Shown here: piece after piece, positions 59,926-64,000 of the stretch
Numbering within the stretch: position 1 is the stretch's first letter
How the letters are laid out: each line of letters starts with the position of its first letter
Assembly (NCBI GenBank): GCA_023248995.1
Contig: JAHFDN010000009.1
Span: forward strand, 1-64,000
DNA: 64,000 nucleotides
From: Candidatus Rokuibacteriota bacterium
GTDB lineage: Bacteria; Methylomirabilota; Methylomirabilia; Rokubacteriales; CSP1-6
Direction of reading: 5' to 3'
Made by a program: the position numbers and the translations under genes
Notes under the pieces: generated by a model
What the model saw: only the letters and a program-made list of their open reading frames with translations
What the model was told of the DNA's origin: nothing
Databases searched by the model: none

Positions 59926-61092
59926 ATGTCAGGCCGGCCGTTCCTCCAGATTCCCGGGCCCACGCTGGTGCCCGAGCGCATCGTGCGGGCCATGTCCGAG
60001 TCCATCATTGATCATCGCGGGCCGAGGTTCGCCGCCCTCGTCCACGAGTGCTTAGAAGGCCTGAAGGGCATCTTTCAAACGGACAAGGGGCAGATCATGA
60101 TCTACCCCGGCTCGGGCACGGGGGCCTGGGAGGCCTGCCTGGTCAACACGCTCTCTCCCGGCGACCGGGTGCTGGCCTGCGTGAACGGCCACTTCTCCAC
60201 CGGCTTCGCCAAGACGGCCGTGGCCTATGGGATCGACGTGGACCGGCTCGACCTGCCGTACGGCGCCGGGGTTCCCGCCGACCGAGTTGAAGAGCGACTC
60301 CGGGCCGATACGACCCACCAGCTCCGCGCCGTGCTCGTCGTCCACAACGAGACCTCGACGGGCGTGACGTCCAACGTGGCGGCGATTCGCGCGGCGCTCG
60401 ATCGGGCCCGCCACCCGGCCCTCCTCCTCGTGGACGTGGTGTCCTCGCTGGCCTCGATTGACTTCCGCGTGGACGCGTGGGGTGTTGACGTGGCCCTGAC
60501 CGGTCCTCAAAAGGGCCTGATGCTTCCTCCCGGCCTCGCGATCCTCGCCGTCAGCGACAAGGCGCTCCACGCGAGCGAGAAGGCCAGGTGCCCCCGCGCC
60601 TACTGGGACTGGGCCCCGGTTGTCGAGCGCAACAAGCGCGGCGAGTTCCCCTATACGCCGGCCACGAGCCTGCTCTTCGGTCTCCGGGAGAGTGTCCGCA
60701 TGCTGAGCGAGGAGGGGCTTCCCAACGTCTTCAAGCGCCACGCGCGGCTCGGGGAAGCGTGCCGGCGCGCGGTCCAGGCGCTCGGTCTCCGGCTTCTCTG
60801 CCAGAATCCCGCCGAGTACTCGAACACCCTCACCGCCGTGGTGATGCCGACGGGACTCGACTCCGACGCCTACATCGCCCACGCCTGGAAGACGCTGGAC
60901 ATGTCCCTGGGCGTGGGGCTCGGCGACGTCAAAGGGAAGGTGTTCCGGATCGGCCACCTGGGAAGCCTGAACGAGCTGGAGCTCTTGGGCGGCCTCGCCG
61001 GAGTGGAGCTGACGCTCAAGAGCTTCGGCGTGGACCTCCGCCTGGGCGCCGGGCTCGCCGCCGCCGAGCAGTACCTCCTGGACACCCGGTAG
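59926..61092 (+). CDS. Class V aminotransferase, alanine/serine-glyoxylate type
   Basis: A 388-residue PLP enzyme: LQIPGPTLVPERIVRAM, DHRGPRFAALVHECLEG, VHNETSTGVTSNVAAIR, LLVDVVSSLASIDFRVDAWGVD and the PLP lysine in LTGPQKGLMLPPG. This is the alanine-glyoxylate / serine-glyoxylate aminotransferase family, linked to glyoxylate detoxification, serine cycle or photorespiratory salvage. No other serine-cycle gene is in the window. Confidence 0.92.
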   Translation: MSGRPFLQIPGPTLVPERIVRAMSESIIDHRGPRFAALVHECLEGLKGIFQTDKGQIMIYPGSGTGAWEACLVNTLSPGDRVLACVNGHFSTGFAKTAVAYGIDVDRLDLPYGAGVPADRVEERLRADTTHQLRAVLVVHNETSTGVTSNVAAIRAALDRARHPALLLVDVVSSLASIDFRVDAWGVDVALTGPQKGLMLPPGLAILAVSDKALHASEKARCPRAYWDWAPVVERNKRGEFPYTPATSLLFGLRESVRMLSEEGLPNVFKRHARLGEACRRAVQALGLRLLCQNPAEYSNTLTAVVMPTGLDSDAYIAHAWKTLDMSLGVGLGDVKGKVFRIGHLGSLNELELLGGLAGVELTLKSFGVDLRLGAGLAAAEQYLLDTR

Positions 61093-61105
61093 CCGCCGGG
61101 TCCCT

Positions 61106-61996
61106 TTGGATCTCCTCTCGGGCCCCGCGCTGGGCGCGCTCGCCGCCCTCGGCTCGGCCGTCACGTGGACGTTCATCAGCCTCCTCGTCCGCACCCTCTC
61201 GGCAACCTTCGACTCCATCCGGCTCAACGCCCTCCGCGCCTCCCTCGGCGGCCTCTTGCTCCTCCTCTCGGTCTTGGCACTGGACCAGGGAGCCGGCCTG
61301 GCGCGGCTGTCGGCCCGCACCTTCGCGCTCCTGGTCGTCTCGAACGTCGTGGCCATCGTCGTCGGCGACACGCTCTTTTTCGAAAGCACGCGCCACGTGG
61401 GACTGGCGCGCGCCATGACGGTCTCGATGAGCTACCCGCTGATCACCGCGGTCTTCGCGGTGGCCTTGCTGGGAGAGACGATCACCGGGCGCGTCGCGAC
61501 GGGCATCGGCCTCACGCTCGGGGGGCTGGTCCTGATCGTGACCGCTCGGGAGACGGCGCCGCCCGAGAGCCCGCATCAGGCGTGGAAGGGCCTGGGTCTG
61601 GCGGCCCTCGCGGCGCTGGCCTGGGCGGTGGCCGTGATCGTGCTGAAGCCGCCCCTCCGAGAAATGGACGCGGCGACCGCCCAGGCCGTTCGCCTTCCGA
61701 TGGCCGGGTTCATCCTCCTCGCCTCGCCATGGGCCCGCGGCGCGGTCGCCCGGTTCCGGCAGGCCGGCCGGACGGCCCAGTCGCGGGTCATCTGGCTGGC
61801 GGGGCTGACCGCGGCGAGCTCCCTGATGTTCGTGGCCGGGCTGAAACATGCGAGCGCGGCCGTCGCCACGGCGCTGGCCTCGACGGCGCCGCTCTTCGCG
61901 ATCCCCGTCGGGCTGCTCTTCCTGGGCGAACGGCTCCAGGTCCGGGCGGTGCTCGGCGCGATCTTGACCGTAGGCGGGATCGCGCTGCTGACCTGA
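61106..61996 (+). CDS. EamA/DMT-family transporter
   Basis: A 296-residue membrane protein with ten helices in two EamA repeats (SAVTWTFISLLVRTLS in the first and LAALAWAVAVIVLKP in the second; each ends with an LGE motif: LLGETITGR and FLGERLQVR). It is an exporter of metabolites or amino acids of unknown identity. The start is TTG 61106, without a clear ribosome-binding site, 13 bases after the aminotransferase. Ten bases separate it from the convergent dppC-like gene. Confidence 0.87.
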   Translation: MDLLSGPALGALAALGSAVTWTFISLLVRTLSATFDSIRLNALRASLGGLLLLLSVLALDQGAGLARLSARTFALLVVSNVVAIVVGDTLFFESTRHVGLARAMTVSMSYPLITAVFAVALLGETITGRVATGIGLTLGGLVLIVTARETAPPESPHQAWKGLGLAALAALAWAVAVIVLKPPLREMDAATAQAVRLPMAGFILLASPWARGAVARFRQAGRTAQSRVIWLAGLTAASSLMFVAGLKHASAAVATALASTAPLFAIPVGLLFLGERLQVRAVLGAILTVGGIALLT

Positions 61997-62006
61997 GCGC
62001 GCCGGC

Positions 62007-62867
62007 TCACTCCGTCCGCACGCCTGCGGGCGTGAGGACCCGGTGCGGGTCCAGGACATCCCGGAGCCCGTCGCCGAACAGGTTGATCCCGAGCGTGGTG
62101 ATGAAGATGGCCAGGCCCGGGAAGGCCGCCAGCCACCAGTGGGTCAGCATGTACACCCGCCCTTCGCCCAGCATCCCTCCCCACGACGGGGTCGGCGGCT
62201 GGATCCCCAGGCCCAGGAAGGAGAGGAAGGACTCGAGGATGATCATCCGGGCGACCTCCAGGCTCGCCATCACGATGATCGTGTTCAAGAGGTTGGGCAG
62301 CACGTGGGCGCGGATGATCCGGGCGGTGCCGAGCCCGAGGGCGCGTGCCGCCTGCACGAACTCGCGCTCGCGGACCTTCAGCGTCTCGGCCCGCACCACG
62401 CGCGTGTACACCGGCCATCCGGTCAGCCCGAGGACCACGATCATGTTGCCGAAGCTGGGTCCCAGCGCGGCGATCGCGGCCAGCGCCAGGAGGAGGAACG
62501 GATAGGCCAGTATGACGTTCACGAGATTGCCGATGATGGAGTCCACGAGGCCACCGTAATACCCCGCCAGGAGTCCCATGAGGACGCCGAACGTCATGGA
62601 GACGACGACCGCGAGCGCGCCGGCGCTGATCGAGACGCGGGCGCCGTAGATGATGCGGGAGAGGAGGTCGCGCCCGAGGGGATCGGTCCCGAGCGGGTGC
62701 TGCCACGTGCCGCCCGCGTCCCACACCGGCGGGATCAGACGGGCGCTGACCACCGGGAGGTACGGGTCGTGGGGCGCCAGGAGCGGCGCCATGACGGCGC
62801 AGAGGACCGCCGCCAGCACGATCGTCGCCCCGACCGCGAGGAACCTGAGCCGTGCGAGCCTACCCAT
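62007..62867 (-). CDS. Peptide/nickel ABC transporter permease, DppC type
   Basis: A 286-residue permease with the N-terminal domain seen in DppC/OppC, HPLGTDPLGRDLLSRIIYGARVS, and the EAA coupling loop EFVQAARALGLGTARIIRAHVLPN. ATG 62867 overlaps the DppB stop by 8 bases. It forms the inner-membrane channel with the upstream permease. No ATPase genes follow within the window; a convergent transporter gene begins immediately after. Confidence 0.93.
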   Translation of the reverse strand: MGRLARLRFLAVGATIVLAAVLCAVMAPLLAPHDPYLPVVSARLIPPVWDAGGTWQHPLGTDPLGRDLLSRIIYGARVSISAGALAVVVSMTFGVLMGLLAGYYGGLVDSIIGNLVNVILAYPFLLLALAAIAALGPSFGNMIVVLGLTGWPVYTRVVRAETLKVREREFVQAARALGLGTARIIRAHVLPNLLNTIIVMASLEVARMIILESFLSFLGLGIQPPTPSWGGMLGEGRVYMLTHWWLAAFPGLAIFITTLGINLFGDGLRDVLDPHRVLTPAGVRTE

Positions 62868-63789
62868 GCTCCCGTCCGAGCCGGATCCGCGGATCCAGGA
62901 AGGTGACGGCGACATCGGCCAGGAGGTTGGCGAGAACGACGACGAGCGCCAGGAACACGACGGCGCCCTGGACGACCGGATAGTCGTAGGTGCGGATCGC
63001 CTTCACCGCGAGCGAAGCGACGCCGGGCCAGGCGAAGACCGTCTCGGTGACCACCGCCCCTCCAAGGAGCCGGCCGAACTGGACGCCCAGGATGGTGACG
63101 ATGGGGATGGCGGCGTTGCGGAGCGCGTGCTTGAAGAGGACGACCCGCTCGCGCACGCCCTTGGCGCGCGCCGTCCGGATGTAGTCCTGGGTGAGGACGT
63201 CCAGCATCCCCGAGCGGGTCAGCCGCATGGTGAGCGGGGCGAGGTACGCTCCCAGCGTGACGGCCGGAAGAATCAGGTGCCAGACGGTGCCGCGGCCGGA
63301 GGCGGGCAGGACGCGGAACTTCACGGCGAACACCAGGATCAGCATGATGCCGAGCCAGAAGATCGGCATCGCCTGGCCCGCCACCGCCCCCACCGTGCAG
63401 AGCCGATCGGTGAGGGCCCCGCGCTTGACGGCGGAGATCACCCCGAGCGGAATCGCGATCCCCAGCCCCACGAGCATGCCCGCCAGGGTCAGCTCGAGGG
63501 TCGCCGGCAGCCGCTCGAGGATCAACGCGAACGCCGAGTCCTGGGTGAAGAGCGAGCGGCCGAAATCGCCGCGGAGCGCGTCCGTCAAGAACGACAGGTA
63601 CTGGGCCGCCAGCGGGCGGTCGAGCCCGAGCTGATCCTTGAGGAGGGCCACGTCCGCGTCCGAGGCGGCCTGGGGCAGGAGGAGGAGCACCGGGTCGCCC
63701 ACGACGTGGAGCAGGAAGAAGGTGATGAGCGAGATGCCCAGGCAGACGAAGAGAGCCTGGAACAGCCGGTGCAGAATGTAGACCTGCAT
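62860..63789 (-). CDS. Peptide/nickel ABC transporter permease, DppB type
   Basis: A 309-residue permease: VYILHRLFQALFVCLGISLITFFLLH, FGRSLFTQDSAFALILERLPATLEL and the EAA loop DYIRTARAKGVRERVVLFKHALRNAAIP. About six membrane helices. It lies 30 bases after the solute-binding protein stop, across a hairpin, and overlaps the DppC-type gene by 8 bases. Confidence 0.94.
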   Translation of the reverse strand: MQVYILHRLFQALFVCLGISLITFFLLHVVGDPVLLLLPQAASDADVALLKDQLGLDRPLAAQYLSFLTDALRGDFGRSLFTQDSAFALILERLPATLELTLAGMLVGLGIAIPLGVISAVKRGALTDRLCTVGAVAGQAMPIFWLGIMLILVFAVKFRVLPASGRGTVWHLILPAVTLGAYLAPLTMRLTRSGMLDVLTQDYIRTARAKGVRERVVLFKHALRNAAIPIVTILGVQFGRLLGGAVVTETVFAWPGVASLAVKAIRTYDYPVVQGAVVFLALVVVLANLLADVAVTFLDPRIRLGREHG

Positions 63790-63794
63790 GGAAC

Positions 63795-63811
63795 GGGGGC
63801 CCTTCGCCCCC
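63795..63811 (-). other. Intercistronic hairpin in the ABC operon
   Basis: GGGGGC (63795-63800) pairs with GCCCCC (63806-63811) around a five-base loop, between the solute-binding protein stop and the DppB-type start. Such stems often protect the binding-protein mRNA and reduce permease expression. Confidence 0.4.
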
Positions 63812-63819
63812 CCGCGTCA

Positions 63820-64000
63820 CTACTTCCAGGTCGCTGCGTGCACCCGCATGATCTCGTCGCCGGAGGCCTCGTAGTTCAGCTTGTTCGAGACGGCCTCGAT
63901 GGTGAACTGGGCGTACATGGGGACCCAGTAAGCCTGGTCCACGATGAAGCGCTCGAAGCGCGAGTAGAGCTCCTGGCGTTTCTTGGAGTCCACCGTCGCC
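63820..64000 (-). CDS. ABC transporter family 5 solute-binding protein (C-terminal part)
   Basis: The last 60 codons are visible, ending WK-TAG at 63820; the gene continues beyond the right edge. The sequence reads KKRQELYSRFERFIVDQAYWVPMY, the C-terminal pattern of DppA/OppA-like binding proteins. It is first of the binding protein-DppB-DppC unit and would determine substrate (peptides, nickel or other). Confidence 0.85.
   Translation of the reverse strand, partial: ATVDSKKRQELYSRFERFIVDQAYWVPMYAQFTIEAVSNKLNYEASGDEIMRVHAATWK

Noticed and set aside
1-64000. tRNA, rRNA, CRISPR arrays, insertion sequences, phage genes
   Set aside because: I looked through the gaps between genes (all under 300 bases) and saw no cloverleaf, no spaced direct repeats, no transposase and no terminal inverted repeats.

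Overview
The window is a gene-dense, high-GC (about two thirds G+C by eye) stretch of a bacterial chromosome. It carries roughly 65 protein genes and no rRNA, tRNA, CRISPR array, insertion sequence or phage gene that I can recognise. The gene content points to a diderm, respiring, sulfate-assimilating, lipid-degrading soil or groundwater bacterium: MlaC and a SurA-like chaperone, NADH dehydrogenase, siroheme and heme synthesis, acyl-CoA dehydrogenases, an F420-type luciferase-like enzyme and peptidoglycan salvage. The combination of gene order and families resembles Candidatus Rokubacteria / Methylomirabilota (NC10). That placement is an inference from familiarity, not from a search.

Layout. 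1-14.7 kb (minus strand) holds housekeeping genes: rex, mfd, a SurA-like lipoprotein, rho, rpmE, prfA, prmC, murA, hisG, hisD, hisB, hisH, hisA, hisF. From prfA to hisF nearly every junction overlaps by a few bases. 14.7-16.5 kb has only the membrane-side ATP synthase genes (atpZ, atpI-like, atpB, atpE). 16.6-19.8 kb carries a glycerophosphodiester / glycerol-3-phosphate set (phosphodiesterase, glpD, HAD phosphatase). 19.8-24.7 kb is nuoL-nuoM-nuoN behind its own promoter. 24.8-28.2 kb (plus strand) has a cation-diffusion transporter, an M23 peptidase, a thioesterase and an OsmC-family gene interrupted by an in-frame TGA exactly at the catalytic Cys position. 28.2-31.2 kb (minus) is a type III polyketide synthase, methyltransferase and flavoprotein set. 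31.3-34.6 kb has a gamma carbonic anhydrase, a crotonase, an acyl-CoA dehydrogenase and a small secreted protein. 34.6-41.7 kb is a peptidoglycan-recycling locus (murQ, namZ, nagZ, a sodium symporter and a BadF-type sugar kinase) with an mlaC gene inside it. 41.7-44.1 kb has an amino-acid permease and an exported amidohydrolase. 44.1-52.7 kb (minus) combines siroheme and sulfate assimilation (cobA, met8, hemD and an ATP sulfurylase-sulfite reductase fusion) with the late heme genes hemY, hemH, hemE. 52.8-62.0 kb (plus) is catabolic: a benzoylformate-decarboxylase-like enzyme, SDR, luciferase-like oxidoreductase, acyl-CoA dehydrogenase, PPi-type phosphofructokinase, methyltransferase, aminotransferase and EamA transporter. 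62.0-64.0 kb (minus) is a peptide/nickel-type ABC importer running off the right edge.

Two things stand out. First, the OsmC gene at 27770-28234 is best read as a selenoprotein. UGA replaces the catalytic Cys codon, the protein continues in frame with normal OsmC sequence, and a 7-bp hairpin built from rare CTA codons begins 11 nt after the UGA. Second, many transcription units have a recognisable -10 box only 6-11 nt upstream of the start codon and no Shine-Dalgarno sequence (nuoL, type III PKS, amidohydrolase, sat-sir, hemE, atpZ, murQ, namZ, symporter; mfd is similar at 13 nt). This suggests that leaderless mRNAs are routine in this organism, while internal or other genes such as rho, rpmE, atpE, the carbonic anhydrase and the OsmC gene use clear GGAGG sites.
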